A stretch of DNA of 64,000 nucleotides from Saccharothrix ecbatanensis (GCF_014205015.1 NZ_JACHMO010000001.1:8928001-8992000); one strand, 5' to 3'; positions 9,790-18,840 are shown, numbered from the stretch's first letter. The notes: generated from the letters alone by a model not told the origin. Program-made: numbers and translations.

Positions 9790-11868
9790 TCATGCCGTCA
9801 CCGCCAAGGCGAACGGCAGCACGGCCGACGCTCCCGCCCGCCGCAGCAGCCGTGCGGCGACCGTCACCGTCCAACCGGTGTCGACCTGGTCGTCCACCAA
9901 CAGGACCGGACCATCCACAGTGGACAGATCGGGCACGTCGGCCTCCCGGACCAGCCCGGCCAGCCGTTGTGCGCTGTTCGCCCGCCGCGGCGCCTCGCCC
10001 AGCCACACCTGCCCGAGCAGCGGCAGCCGCCCCACCTCCGCGATCCGCCGCCCGAAGCTGCCCACCAACGCCGGTCTGGTCCGCGACCCGACCGTCACCA
10101 CGCCCACCGGCCGTTCCGCCCAACTCCAAGCGGACAACACCTTCACGCACGCGGCGAACACGTCCTCCGGGATCTCCTGGTCGTCCGCCCCGAACAACGA
10201 CCGCAACCGGTTGCCCCAGCCGATGTCGGTCAACCGCCCCAGCGCCCGCCCGGTCGTCGCGATCTCGCTCGCCGGGATCTTCCCGGACAACGACACCCCG
10301 ACCGCCGCCATCCCCGTCGGCCACATCTTGCGCGGCTCGACCTCGACGCCGGGCCGCAGCAGCCGTTCCCGTGCCGCCGACGCCGCCGCGTCCGACACCT
10401 GCGCCGACGGCCGTTCACCCGTGCAGTTGTCGCACCGACCGCACGGCGCCGCGTGCGGATCGTCCAGCTGCCGCAACAGGAACTCCATGCGGCAGTCGTC
10501 GGTCGACAGGTAGTCCAGCACCGCCTGCCGCTCCACCTGCCGCGCCGCGTCGATCCGCTCGTACCGCTCGGCGTCGTAGGACCACGGCTGCCCGGTAGAC
10601 ACCCACCCGCCGCGCACCCGCCGCACGGCGCCGTCCACGTCGAGCACCTTCAACACCACTTCCAGCCGGGTGCGCGACAGCTCCACCATCGGCTCCAACG
10701 CGGCCGTCGACATCGCCCGGTCCGCCGGCAGCACGTCGAGGACCTGCCGCACCACCCCTTCCGGCGGGAACGCCAGCGACGCGAAGTACGCCCAGATGTC
10801 CTTGTCCTCCGGGCCGGGCAACAACAGCACCTCGGCCCGCTCCACCCCGCGACCCGCACGGCCGATCTGCTGGTAGTACGCGATGGGGGACGGCGGCGCG
10901 CCCAGGTGCACCACGAACCCCAGGTCCGGCTTGTCGAACCCCATGCCCAGCGCCGACGTCGCCACCAGCGCCTTCACCCGGTTCGCCAGCAGGTCCTCCT
11001 CGGCGCGCTGACGCTCCGCCGGGTCGGTGCGCCCCGAGTACGCCGTCACCTCGTGCCCGCGTTCACGCAGGAACGCCGCCACGTCGTCCGCCGCGGCCAC
11101 GGTCAGCGTGTAGATGATCCCCGAGCCGGGCAGCCGCTCCAGCTGCTCGGCCAGCCACCCCAGCCTCACCTCGGCGGTGGGCAGCCGCACCACGGAAAGC
11201 CGCAGGCTCTCCCGGTCCAGCGGCCCGCGCAGCACGAGCGTGTCCGTGCCCGCGCCCAGCCCGAGCTGATCGGCCACGTCCCGCACCACCCGGTTGTTGG
11301 CCGTGGCCGTGGTGGCGAGCACCGGCACGCCGGCCGGCAGCTCGGTCAGCAACGTCCGCAGCCGCCGGTAGTCCGGCCGGAAGTCGTGACCCCAGTCGGA
11401 GATGCAGTGCGCCTCGTCGACCACCAGCAGCCCCGCCGACGCGGTCAGCGACGGCAGCACCGTGTCCCGGAAGTCAGGGTTGTTCAGCCGCTCCGGGGAC
11501 ACCAGCAGCACGTCGACCTCGCCGGCCGCCACCCGGTCCTGCACGCCCTGCCACTCGCCGGTGTTGGCCGAGTTGATCGTCGCCGCGTGCACGCCCGCCC
11601 GCTCCGCCGCGTCGACCTGGTTGCGCATCAACGCCAGCAACGGCGACACGATCACCGTCGGCCCCTCGCCCAGGGACCGCAGCAACGCCGTCGCGATGAA
11701 GTACACGGCGGACTTGCCCCACCCCGTGCGCTGCACCACCAGCGCCCGCCGCCGTTGGGACACCAGCGCGTGGATGGCCGTCCACTGGTCGTCACGCAGA
11801 ACGGCTTGAGGGCCCGCCAAAGCCCTCAGCCGCTCCTCAGCCAGTTCCCGCAGTGCGCTGTCGTCCAT
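9790..11868 (-). CDS. RecQ-family DNA helicase with C-terminal phosphoribosyltransferase-like domain
   Basis: ATP-dependent 3'-5' DNA helicase, 692 residues. The SF2 core shows Walker A QRTGWGKS (46-53), DEAH (151-154) in the RecQ loop VVDEAHCISDWGHDFRPDYRR, LATTATA, and motif VI QQIGRAGRG. The RecQ zinc domain follows, with Cys residues in DDCRMEF and CGRCDNC. The C-terminal part (about 575-692) is not HRDC-like. It contains VLLVDDQVDTGWT, the PRPP-loop pattern of type I phosphoribosyltransferases such as ComF. ATG 11868 is chosen because GTGGGG lies upstream and the RecQ domain starts right after. It sits on the minus strand between proB and proA. Confidence 0.9.
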   Translation of the reverse strand: MDDSALRELAEERLRALAGPQAVLRDDQWTAIHALVSQRRRALVVQRTGWGKSAVYFIATALLRSLGEGPTVIVSPLLALMRNQVDAAERAGVHAATINSANTGEWQGVQDRVAAGEVDVLLVSPERLNNPDFRDTVLPSLTASAGLLVVDEAHCISDWGHDFRPDYRRLRTLLTELPAGVPVLATTATANNRVVRDVADQLGLGAGTDTLVLRGPLDRESLRLSVVRLPTAEVRLGWLAEQLERLPGSGIIYTLTVAAADDVAAFLRERGHEVTAYSGRTDPAERQRAEEDLLANRVKALVATSALGMGFDKPDLGFVVHLGAPPSPIAYYQQIGRAGRGVERAEVLLLPGPEDKDIWAYFASLAFPPEGVVRQVLDVLPADRAMSTAALEPMVELSRTRLEVVLKVLDVDGAVRRVRGGWVSTGQPWSYDAERYERIDAARQVERQAVLDYLSTDDCRMEFLLRQLDDPHAAPCGRCDNCTGERPSAQVSDAAASAARERLLRPGVEVEPRKMWPTGMAAVGVSLSGKIPASEIATTGRALGRLTDIGWGNRLRSLFGADDQEIPEDVFAACVKVLSAWSWAERPVGVVTVGSRTRPALVGSFGRRIAEVGRLPLLGQVWLGEAPRRANSAQRLAGLVREADVPDLSTVDGPVLLVDDQVDTGWTVTVAARLLRRAGASAVLPFALAVTA

Positions 11869-12008
11869 GTGCCCCACAGTGGCAGACGCCCCCGACACTC
11901 CGGACACCTGTGCGACGGTCCGCGGGCCGGCTTCACCCGATAGAGGTCGAACGCGGGCGAGGCGTCCGATCCTCGGGAACCTCGGCGACAGCCACGGCCG
12001 GCTGACCG

Positions 12009-12014
12009 TAGGCT
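12009..12014 (+). promoter_or_regulatory. -10 box of proA, leaderless type
   Basis: TAGGCT with seven bases to the GTG at 12022 and no Shine-Dalgarno. Transcription probably starts at the start codon. Confidence 0.55.
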
Positions 12015-12021
12015 TGACGAC

Positions 12022-13287
12022 GTGACTGATGACCTGCGCGAACAGGTGCACGCCGCGGCCCGGCGCGCCCGTGTCGCCGCCAACGAGCTCGTCCTCGCCA
12101 CCCGTGAGAGCAAGGACGCCGCACTGCACGAGATGGCCGCCGCGCTGCGCACCCGCGCCGCCGAGGTGCTGGAGGCCAACGCCAAGGACCTCGAAGCGGG
12201 CAAGGCCGCAGGCCTGAACCAGGGACTGCTGGACCGCCTCGCGCTGACCGACGCGCGCATCGAGGGCGTGGCCCAGGGCCTGGAGACGGTGGCCGGCCTC
12301 GCGGACCCGATCGGCGAGGTGCTGCGCGGCTCGATCCTGCCGAACGGCCTCGAGCTGAAGCAGGTCCGCGTCCCGATGGGCGTGGTCGGCATGGTCTACG
12401 AAGCCCGCCCGAACGTCACCGTGGACGCGGCCGGCCTGGCGCTGAAGTCCGGCAACGCGGCCCTGCTGCGCGGCTCGTCCACCGCCGAGCACTCGAACAC
12501 CGCGCTGGTCGCGATCCTGCGCGACGCGCTGGAGACCGTCGGCCTGCCCGCCGACTCCGTGCAGCTCCTCCCGTGCCACGACCGCGCGTCGGTCACCCAC
12601 CTCATCACCGCGCGTGGCCTGGTGGACCTGGTGATCCCGCGCGGCGGCGCCGGTCTGATCAACGCGGTTGTGCAGCAGGCCACCGTGCCCACCATCGAGA
12701 CCGGCGTGGGCAACGTGCACGTGTACGTGGACGCAAGCGCTGACCTCGACATGGCGCAGCGCATCGTGCTCAACTCCAAGACCCGCCGCACGAGCGTGTG
12801 CAACGCCGCCGAGTCGCTGCTGGTGCACGCCGCGATCGCGGACGAGTTCGTGCCCCGCATCACCGACGCCCTCAAGGCCGAGAACGTCACCATCCACGGC
12901 GACGAGCGGTTCGCCAGTGACCCGAGGGTGCAGGCGGCGACCGACGAGGACTGGGACACCGAGTACCTCTCGCTGGACATCGCCGCCCGCGTGGTCGACT
13001 CGATCGACGAGGCCATCGAGCACATCGCGGCGCACGGCTCCGGCCACACCGAGGCCATCGTGACCAGCGACCTCGGCGCCGCCCGCCGGTTCACCACCAG
13101 GGTCGACGCGGCCGCCGTCATGGTCAACGCGTCCACCGCGTTCACCGACGGGGGCGAGTTCGGCATGGGCGCGGAGATCGGCATCTCCACCCAGAAGCTG
13201 CACGCCCGCGGCCCGATGGGACTGGCCGAGCTGACCTCGTCCAAGTGGGTGGTCTGGGGCGAGGGGCACGTCCGGTCGACCTCGTGA
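12022..13287 (+). CDS. proA: Glutamate-5-semialdehyde dehydrogenase (gamma-glutamyl phosphate reductase)
   Basis: Second step of proline synthesis: NADPH reduction of glutamyl-5-phosphate to glutamate semialdehyde. 421 residues of the ALDH superfamily. Catalytic Cys260 sits in [11 protein letters not shown], and [27 protein letters not shown] sequence marks the cofactor domain. GTG start at 12022, decided by the -10 box just upstream. The stop overlaps the start of the TetR gene by four bases (GTGA), so the regulator is co-translated with proA although it most likely controls the P450 downstream. Confidence 0.97.
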   Translation: MTDDLREQVHAAARRARVAANELVLATRESKDAALHEMAAALRTRAAEVLEANAKDLEAGKAAGLNQGLLDRLALTDARIEGVAQGLETVAGLADPIGEVLRGSILPNGLELKQVRVPMGVVGMVYEARPNVTVDAAGLALKSGNAALLRGSSTAEHSNTALVAILRDALETVGLPADSVQLLPCHDRASVTHLITARGLVDLVIPRGGAGLINAVVQQATVPTIETGVGNVHVYVDASADLDMAQRIVLNSKTRRTSVCNAAESLLVHAAIADEFVPRITDALKAENVTIHGDERFASDPRVQAATDEDWDTEYLSLDIAARVVDSIDEAIEHIAAHGSGHTEAIVTSDLGAARRFTTRVDAAAVMVNASTAFTDGGEFGMGAEIGISTQKLHARGPMGLAELTSSKWVVWGEGHVRSTS

Positions 13288-13844
13288 GCAGGCCCCGGGA
13301 CGCCGCCGCCACCAAGGCTGCGTTGCTGGACGCCGCCACGAAGCTGTTCGGTGAACGCGGGTTCGACCGCACCACGGTGCGCGACATCGCGAACCTCGCG
13401 GGCGTGAACCAGGCCCTGTTGTTCCGCTACTACGGCAGCAAGGACGCCCTCTTCGCGACCGTGCTGGCCACGCAGAGCCGTGAGCTGTTGGAGGACTCGC
13501 CCGCCGAGCACCTGCTGCGCACCGTGCTGCTGCGGATGCTGGAGAAGCAGCCGAGGCGCGAGGACCACCCGTTGTACGCGGTGCTGCGGTCCTCGCACCA
13601 CGACTCGGCGGCCGACGTCGTGCGGCGGCAACTGGGCGAGGAGTACGCGCGCGCTCTGGCGTCCCTCACGGACGCGCAGGACGCGGAGCTGCGCGCGGAC
13701 CTCGTGCTGGCGTGGGTCGTGGGCATCGGTGTGCTGCGCACCGTGTTCGGCAAACAGCCCCTCGCGGGTGCGGACAGCGCGGAGGTCGCGGCGTTGGTGA
13801 TCAGGGCCGCTGCCGTGTTGCTGGAACACACGGATGTCGGTTGA
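13284..13844 (+). CDS. TetR-family transcriptional regulator
   Basis: 186-residue repressor type: N-terminal helix-turn-helix (about 5-55, [31 protein letters not shown] then [13 protein letters not shown]) and a variable ligand-binding domain. GTG start at 13284 within the proA stop. A perfect palindrome lies 28 bases after its stop codon, on the promoter of the P450 gene, and is the obvious operator. Its -35 hexamer overlaps the TetR stop codon. The ligand is probably a P450 substrate or product, by inference. Confidence 0.92.
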   Translation: MSRPRDAAATKAALLDAATKLFGERGFDRTTVRDIANLAGVNQALLFRYYGSKDALFATVLATQSRELLEDSPAEHLLRTVLLRMLEKQPRREDHPLYAVLRSSHHDSAADVVRRQLGEEYARALASLTDAQDAELRADLVLAWVVGIGVLRTVFGKQPLAGADSAEVAALVIRAAAVLLEHTDVG

Positions 13845-13869
13845 CGGTATGTAGTGATCTGAATACTGT
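13841..13869 (+). promoter_or_regulatory. Promoter of the P450-ferredoxin operon
   Basis: TTGACG (13841-13846) and TACTGT (13864-13869) with 17-base spacing. The predicted start of transcription, about 13876, falls inside the palindrome that follows. Confidence 0.65.
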
Positions 13870-13872
13870 CGG

Positions 13873-13892
13873 ATGTAAGCGACTGCTTACAT
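13873..13892. promoter_or_regulatory. TetR-type operator (perfect inverted repeat)
   Basis: ATGTAAGC-GACT-GCTTACAT: 8-bp arms, 4-bp spacer. It overlaps the predicted +1 of the P450 transcript, so a bound repressor would block initiation. Confidence 0.75.
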
Positions 13893-13902
13893 GGGGGTAC
13901 CG

Positions 13903-15087
13903 ATGGAGATCAGGCCGTTCCCGTTCACCGAGCCGGACGACCTCGTGCTCAATCCCGAGTACCTGGAACTCCAACGCGACGAGCCGGTGGCCAGGGTCCG
14001 ACTGCCCTACGGCGGCGACGGCTGGCTGGCCACCCGGTACGTGGACGTCAAGACCGTCCTCGCCGACCCGAGGTTCAGCCGCGCGGCGGTGATGGAGCCG
14101 GGCGCCGACGTGCCGCGCACCCTGCCGTCCATGCCCGCCGAGGCGAACATCCTCAGCATGGACCCGCCGGACCACACACGGCTGCGCAGGCTGGTCGCCA
14201 AGGCGTTCACCGCCCGGCGCACCGAGCAGCTGCGCGAGCGCGCCCAGGAGATCGTGGACGGCCTGCTGGACGCCATGGAGGAGCGGGGCGCGCCGGCCGA
14301 CCTGGTCGAGTCGCTTGCCATGCCGCTGCCCATCACGATCATCTGCGAGATGCTGGGCGTGCCGTTCGAGGACCGCGACGAGTTCCGTGCCTGGTCGGAG
14401 GCGGCGGTGGCGATCACCGCGTTCACCCACGAGGAGATCCTGGCGTCCGGCGAGGCGCTGCGGGCCTACATCGGCGAGTTGGCCGAGCGCAAGCGCGTCG
14501 ACCCCGCCGACGACATGCTGTCCGTGCTGGTCGCGGCGCACGACAACGAAGACAGGCTGAGCACGCAGGAGCTGGTGTCGTTCGGGGTGGCGCTGCTGGT
14601 CGCGGGCCACGAGACCACCGCGAACCAGCTCGGCAACTTCGCCTTCCAGCTGCTGCGCGATCCGGACCGGCTCGGGGAGCTGCGGGCGGACCCGATGCTC
14701 GTGCCCGCCGCGGTCGAGGAGCTGTTGCGGTTCACCCCGCTGGGTGGTTCCGCGGGCTTCCCCCGGATCGCGACCGCCGAGGTCGAGCTGTCCGGCGTGA
14801 CCATCAAGCCTGGTGAGGCGGTGTTCGTGGACAACCTCGCGGCCAACCGCGACCCGTCGGTGTTCGAGAACCCGAACGAGCTGGACTTCCACCGCGAGCA
14901 GAACCCGCACATCACGTTCGGCCACGGCGCGCACCACTGCATCGGCGCCCCGCTGGCCCGGATGGAGTTGCAGGTGGCCATCGGCACCCTGATCAAGCGG
15001 TTCCCGCTGCTCCGGCTGGACGGCGAGGTCGCGTTCAAGAAGGGCCGGCTGATCCGCGGTCCGCAGGCCCTGCCGGTGAGGTGGTAG
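13903..15087 (+). CDS. Cytochrome P450 (bacterial class I, CYP105/107-like)
   Basis: Heme monooxygenase, 394 residues, soluble. Key motifs are intact: I-helix AGHETT (234-239), K-helix EELLR (Glu272, Arg275) and the heme loop FGHGAHHCIG with Cys346. Usual length for bacterial P450s. Two ATGs are possible; 13903 (MEIRPFPF) is chosen because GGGGG lies 5-6 bases before it, while ATG 13891 lies inside the operator. The ferredoxin gene starts five bases after its stop, so electron supply is co-expressed. No biosynthetic genes surround it; the substrate is unknown. Confidence 0.95.
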   Translation: MEIRPFPFTEPDDLVLNPEYLELQRDEPVARVRLPYGGDGWLATRYVDVKTVLADPRFSRAAVMEPGADVPRTLPSMPAEANILSMDPPDHTRLRRLVAKAFTARRTEQLRERAQEIVDGLLDAMEERGAPADLVESLAMPLPITIICEMLGVPFEDRDEFRAWSEAAVAITAFTHEEILASGEALRAYIGELAERKRVDPADDMLSVLVAAHDNEDRLSTQELVSFGVALLVAGHETTANQLGNFAFQLLRDPDRLGELRADPMLVPAAVEELLRFTPLGGSAGFPRIATAEVELSGVTIKPGEAVFVDNLAANRDPSVFENPNELDFHREQNPHITFGHGAHHCIGAPLARMELQVAIGTLIKRFPLLRLDGEVAFKKGRLIRGPQALPVRW

Positions 15088-15091
15088 GCCG

Positions 15092-15313
15092 ATGGGGGAG
15101 TGGACGGTCGAGCTGGACCGGGACAAGTGCATCGGCACGGGTATGTGCACGTCGACCGCGCCGCACCGCTTCCGCTTCGACGGCGGCAAGTCCACCCCGG
15201 TCGACGGGGTGGTCGAGCCGGACGAGGCGGTGATCGACGCGGCCGAATCGTGCCCGGTGGAGGCCATCCTGGTGCGTGCGGCCGACGGCACCGTGCTGGC
15301 TCCTGAGCTCTGA
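15092..15313 (+). CDS. Ferredoxin, [3Fe-4S] type, P450 partner
   Basis: 73-residue electron carrier for the adjacent P450. Cluster ligands Cys13, Cys19 and Cys54 are spaced as C-x5-C...CP (DKCIGTGMC and ESCPVEAI). A fourth Cys is absent, typical of actinobacterial [3Fe-4S] ferredoxins paired with P450s. ATG at 15092. No ferredoxin reductase gene is nearby, so reduction must come from elsewhere. Confidence 0.94.
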   Translation: MGEWTVELDRDKCIGTGMCTSTAPHRFRFDGGKSTPVDGVVEPDEAVIDAAESCPVEAILVRAADGTVLAPEL

Positions 15314-15452
15314 AAAAATTCCCCGGAAAAAGTTCGGCGGATCGCGTCATGGTGGCGTGGGCTGCACGTTCCTCCATTGCGCGGCTCTGATTCGGGGTGG
15401 GTCGCGCGATCCGCGGATGCGGCCTCCTCCCCCAGGGCCGTGGCCGGGACGA

Positions 15453-15495
15453 GTGCGCGGGCGGCCTTTCGGGGAGCGACCGGCCGCCCGCGCAC
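15453..15495 (+). terminator. Terminator of the P450 operon
   Basis: GTGCGCGGGCGGCC (15453-15466) is perfectly complementary to GGCCGCCCGCGCAC (15482-15495), with a 15-nt loop. It separates the P450 unit from nadD. The rest of 15314-15518 holds nothing else recognisable. Confidence 0.75.
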
Positions 15496-15504
15496 CACCC
15501 GAAC

Positions 15505-15510
15505 TAGGCT
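15505..15510 (+). promoter_or_regulatory. -10 box of nadD, leaderless type
   Basis: TAGGCT with eight bases to ATG 15519 and no Shine-Dalgarno. Confidence 0.55.
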
Positions 15511-15518
15511 CACAACCC

Positions 15519-16112
15519 ATGACCAACCGGCGGATCGGCGTCATGGGCGGCACCTTCGACCCGGTGCACCACGGCCACTTGGTGGCCGCCAGCGAGGTCC
15601 AGGCCCGGTTCGACCTGGACGAGGTCATCTTCGTGCCCACCGGTCAGCCGTGGCAGAAGTCGGAGCGCGACGTCAGCCCCGCCGAGGACCGGTACCTGAT
15701 GACGGTCATCGCCACCGCCTCCAACCCCCGGTTCTCGGTCAGTCGCGTGGACATCGACCGTCCCGGACCCACGTACACGATCGACACGCTCACGGACCTC
15801 CAGGTCAGGCACCCGGGCTCCGACCTGTTCTTCATCACCGGCGCGGACGCGTTGGAGCAGATCCTGTCCTGGCGGCGGGCGGACGACGTGTTCGACCTCG
15901 CGCACTTCATCGGCGTCACCAGACCCGGCTACGAGCTGGTCGACACGCACCTCCCGCCGGGCGTGGTGTCGCTGGTGGAGGTGCCCGCGATGGCCATCTC
16001 CTCGACCGCCGTGCGGGCCCGGACAGCCGCCGGACTGCCCGTCTGGTACCTCGTCCCGGATGGTGTCGTTCAGTACATATCCAAGCGCGGGCTTTACTCG
16101 ATGCCGGACTGA
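15519..16112 (+). CDS. nadD: Nicotinate-nucleotide adenylyltransferase
   Basis: NAD biosynthesis: ATP + nicotinate mononucleotide to deamido-NAD. 197 residues. Nucleotidyltransferase motifs [12 protein letters not shown] at the N-terminus and ISSTAVR near the C-terminus. ATG 15519 is fixed by the conserved [11 protein letters not shown] opening and by the -10 box. First gene of the conserved actinobacterial series nadD-rsfS-gpgP-octT-degV. Confidence 0.96.
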   Translation: MTNRRIGVMGGTFDPVHHGHLVAASEVQARFDLDEVIFVPTGQPWQKSERDVSPAEDRYLMTVIATASNPRFSVSRVDIDRPGPTYTIDTLTDLQVRHPGSDLFFITGADALEQILSWRRADDVFDLAHFIGVTRPGYELVDTHLPPGVVSLVEVPAMAISSTAVRARTAAGLPVWYLVPDGVVQYISKRGLYSMPD

Positions 16113-16142
16113 GCCGCGACGCCGGTACCCTCATTGACTCGT

Positions 16143-16162
16143 GCGGACGTATAGGCGTCCGC
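16143..16162 (+). terminator. Short hairpin between nadD and rsfS
   Basis: GCGGACG/CGTCCGC with a 6-nt loop. It may be a weak terminator or attenuator inside an otherwise continuous gene series. Confidence 0.35.
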
Positions 16163-16181
16163 CGGTGTGATGAGGAGTGAC

Positions 16182-16568
16182 GTGGCAGCCACCGACGAGG
16201 CACGACGGTTGGCGCTGGTCGCCGCAAGCGCGGCAGCCGACAAGAAGGCGCACGACGTGATCGTGCTCGACGTGTCCGACCAACTGGTGATCACGGACGT
16301 CTTCGTGATCGCCTCCGCCGCGAACGAGCGGCAGGTCAGCGCGATCGTGGACAACGTTGAAGAGAAGTTGCGCGAGACCGGCCGCAAGGCGGTCCGCCGT
16401 GAAGGCGCGCGCGAAGGACGGTGGGTCCTGCTCGACTTCGTGGACGTGGTGGTGCACGTCCAGCACACGGAGGAGCGCAGTTTCTACGGCCTGGAGCGGC
16501 TGTGGAAGGACTGCCCGCAGATCGAGTTCGACGCCGGGCCTTCGGACGACGAGGCCGCCGAGGCATGA
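16182..16568 (+). CDS. rsfS: Ribosome silencing factor RsfS
   Basis: 128 residues. RsfS (YbeB/Iojap) binds L14 on the 50S subunit and blocks subunit joining in starvation. Family signature DVSDQLVITDVFVIASAANERQ and the C-terminal FYGLERLWKDCP are present. Start GTG 16182 with GAGGAG four bases upstream; an ATG at 16167 would place the ribosome site inside the gene. The stop overlaps the next start (ATGA). Confidence 0.95.
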   Translation: MAATDEARRLALVAASAAADKKAHDVIVLDVSDQLVITDVFVIASAANERQVSAIVDNVEEKLRETGRKAVRREGAREGRWVLLDFVDVVVHVQHTEERSFYGLERLWKDCPQIEFDAGPSDDEAAEA

Positions 16569-17179
16569 CCCTGAACCGGCTCGTGCTGTGGCGGCACGGT
16601 GAGACCGACTACAACGCGACCGGCCGCATGCAGGGCCACCTGGACTCGGCGTTGACCGGGATCGGGTGGAACCAGGCCCGGTTCGCGGTGCCGGTCCTCG
16701 CCGGGTTCGCACCCGAGCTGGTGGTCGCGTCGGACCTGCACCGGGCCCGGGACACCGCGACGGTGTTCACCGACGCGACCGGTGTCGCGCTGCGCATCGA
16801 CGAACGGCTGCGCGAGACGCACCTGGGCAAGTGGCAGGGGCTGACGTCGACCGAGATCGAGGTGGAGTGGCCGGGCGCGCTGGACCGCTGGCGGGCCGAC
16901 GGCACGCTGGCGCCACCGGACGGCGAGACGCGCGTGGAGGTCGCCGAGCGCGCCATGGCCGTGGTGGAGGAGGTGGACGCGGAGTTCTCCGGGACGGTCA
17001 TGCTGTGCGCGCACGGCGGGCTGATCAGCGCGTTGACCGGGCGGCTGTTGGAGCTGCCGGTCGACCGCTGGGCGTTGCTGGGTGGCATCGGCAACTGCCA
17101 CTGGACCGTGTTCACCCGCCGGCCGCACGGCGACGGCAGGTGGCGGCTGTCGTCGTACAACGCCGGAACGACCCGGTGA
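16565..17179 (+). CDS. gpgP: Histidine phosphatase, probable glucosyl-3-phosphoglycerate phosphatase
   Basis: 204 residues, phosphoglycerate-mutase-like fold. Catalytic RHGETDYN at the N-terminus, Glu in LRETHLGKWQGL and the second His in CAHGGL. In mycobacteria the gene in this exact position (Rv2419c) is GpgP, which dephosphorylates glucosyl-3-phosphoglycerate in polymethylated glucan synthesis; the name rests on synteny and similarity, not proof. Coupled to rsfS (ATGA) and to the next gene (GTGA). Confidence 0.8.
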   Translation: MTLNRLVLWRHGETDYNATGRMQGHLDSALTGIGWNQARFAVPVLAGFAPELVVASDLHRARDTATVFTDATGVALRIDERLRETHLGKWQGLTSTEIEVEWPGALDRWRADGTLAPPDGETRVEVAERAMAVVEEVDAEFSGTVMLCAHGGLISALTGRLLELPVDRWALLGGIGNCHWTVFTRRPHGDGRWRLSSYNAGTTR

Positions 17180-17907
17180 GGCTGCTCGTCCTCGGTGATT
17201 CGCTGACGTTCCACGGTCCGGAAGGGCCGCTGCCGGCCGACCATCCCCGGTTGTGGCCGAACGTCGCCGCGTCGTCGTTGGGCGGGCACGCGGAGCTGGC
17301 GGCGGGGTTCGGTTGGACGGCACGGGACGCTTGGTGGTCGTTGACCGGGGATCCGCGGGTGTGGTCGTTGCTGCCGCGCACGGACGTGTTGGTGCTGGCG
17401 GTGGGGCATATGGACACGCTGCCGTCGCCGTTGCCGACGTACTTGCGGCACGGGCTGCGCTACCTGCGGCCGGACGGGCTGCGGCGACGGGCGAGGGCGG
17501 GGTACCTGGCGTTGCAACCGGTGCTGTCGCGGCTGTTCGGCGGCTATCCGGTGGCGTTGCCGCCGCGCCTCACCGTGCGGTACCTGGACGACTCGGTGCG
17601 CGCTGTGCGTGCTCTTGAGCCGGGGATCCAGGTGGTCGGGATGACGCCTTCCGTGCACCGTGCGCCTGCCTACGCGGGTGTGCACAGCGGGCGTGCGGCG
17701 GCGGAGCGCGCGCTGCGGTCGTGGGCGGACGGTGCCGGCGTGCCGCTGCTCGACGTGCCTCCGCTGGTCGGTGAGCACATACGGTCACGGCGTGGCAACC
17801 CGGACGGTATGCATTGGTGCTGGGACGGCCACCGGCTGGTCGGGAACGCCATGGCGGAACTGATCAGGTCCGTGGCGGTCGGCCACCCGGGCAGGTCGGA
17901 GCCGTAG
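17176..17907 (+). CDS. octT: SGNH/GDSL-type acyl enzyme, OctT-like
   Basis: 243 residues. The SGNH block I is LLVLGDSLTFHG and the C-terminal Asp/His pair lies in DGMHWCWDGHRLVG. The mycobacterial gene in this position (Rv2418c, OctT) transfers octanoate to glucosylglycerate-type precursors of methylglucose lipopolysaccharide. Function here is inferred from synteny; a general esterase is possible. GTG start at 17176 overlapping the gpgP stop by four bases. A -10 box for degV lies in its last codon. Confidence 0.75.
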   Translation: MRLLVLGDSLTFHGPEGPLPADHPRLWPNVAASSLGGHAELAAGFGWTARDAWWSLTGDPRVWSLLPRTDVLVLAVGHMDTLPSPLPTYLRHGLRYLRPDGLRRRARAGYLALQPVLSRLFGGYPVALPPRLTVRYLDDSVRAVRALEPGIQVVGMTPSVHRAPAYAGVHSGRAAAERALRSWADGAGVPLLDVPPLVGEHIRSRRGNPDGMHWCWDGHRLVGNAMAELIRSVAVGHPGRSEP

Positions 17908-17910
17908 TCT
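17905..17910 (+). promoter_or_regulatory. -10 box of degV, leaderless type
   Basis: TAGTCT, overlapping the stop codon of the SGNH gene, eight bases before GTG 17919. Confidence 0.5.
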
Positions 17911-17918
17911 CGGCACTC

Positions 17919-18761
17919 GTGTCCACCACGATCGTCACCGACTCCACGGCGTACCTGCCCGAGGGGTTCGCCGAGCGGCACGGCATCCGGGTCGTGCCGC
18001 TGCACGTGGCGGTGGACGGTCGCAGCAAGCTCGACGGGGTCGACTTCGGACCGGCGGAGCTGGCGACGGCGTTGGGCGAACACCGCCGGCTGACGACGTC
18101 CCGGCCGACGCCCGGCGAGTTGGCCGAGGTGTACCGGTCGGTGCTGGCCGAGGGCGCCGACGAGATCGTGTCCGTGCACCTCTCCCGTGAGCTCTCCGGC
18201 ACGTGGGAGGCCGCGCGACTGGCGGCGGAGGAGGTCGACCCGACCCGGATCCGGGTGGTCGACTCACGGTCAACGGGCATGGGGCTGGGTTTCGCCGCGC
18301 TGGCCGCGTGCGCCGCCGGTGACGACGGGGCGCGCGCGGAGGAGGCGGCCGTCGCCGCCTCCGCGCGCACCAAGATGTTCTTCTGCGTGGAAACGCTCGA
18401 CCACCTGCGCCGGGGCGGCCGTATCGGCGCCGCGGCGGCGCTGGTGGGCACCGCGCTGGCCGTGAAACCGCTCCTGCACGTGGACGACGGTCGGATCGTG
18501 CCGCTGGAGAAGGTGCGCACGATGAGCCGCGCCATCGGCAGGCTGGTGGATCTGGCATCGGCGGCGGCCGGTTCCGGGCGGGTCGGACTGGCTGTCCACC
18601 ACTTGGCTGCGCCGGACCGCGCGGCGGAACTCGCGACGCGGCTCGACGAACGCGTCCCCGGCTCGACCGGCTGCCTGATTTCCGAGGTGGGAGCGGTGAT
18701 CGGCGCCCACACCGGTCCTGGTGTGCTGGGTGTGGTGGTCCTGCCGGGCGGCGTGTCCTAG
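17919..18761 (+). CDS. DegV family fatty-acid-binding protein
   Basis: 280 residues. DegV proteins bind a fatty acid and, in Firmicutes, serve as the B subunit of fatty acid kinase. Visible family features: TIVTDSTAYLP at the N-terminus, LTTSRPTPGE, and DSRSTGMGLG. No FakA partner is nearby. GTG 17919 fits the conserved N-terminus and the -10 box. Same position as Rv2417c in mycobacteria. Confidence 0.9.
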   Translation: MSTTIVTDSTAYLPEGFAERHGIRVVPLHVAVDGRSKLDGVDFGPAELATALGEHRRLTTSRPTPGELAEVYRSVLAEGADEIVSVHLSRELSGTWEAARLAAEEVDPTRIRVVDSRSTGMGLGFAALAACAAGDDGARAEEAAVAASARTKMFFCVETLDHLRRGGRIGAAAALVGTALAVKPLLHVDDGRIVPLEKVRTMSRAIGRLVDLASAAAGSGRVGLAVHHLAAPDRAAELATRLDERVPGSTGCLISEVGAVIGAHTGPGVLGVVVLPGGVS

Positions 18762-18834
18762 CCCGCTTTATCCATCACTCAAGCAGTTGTCCACAGATCG
18801 CCGGCAACCTCCCCACCCACTGCTCCACCCGGCC

Positions 18835-18840
18835 TAACGT
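18835..18840 (+). promoter_or_regulatory. -10 box of comEA, leaderless type
   Basis: TAACGT with seven bases to ATG 18848 and no Shine-Dalgarno. Confidence 0.5.

Noticed and set aside
13284..15313. A natural-product gene cluster around the P450
   Set aside because: Only regulator, P450 and ferredoxin are present; flanking genes are proA and nadD.
18787..18795. TTGTCCACA, a perfect actinobacterial DnaA box, upstream of comEA
   Set aside because: A single box is expected by chance at this scale; no cluster, no AT-rich unwinding region and no dnaA nearby.
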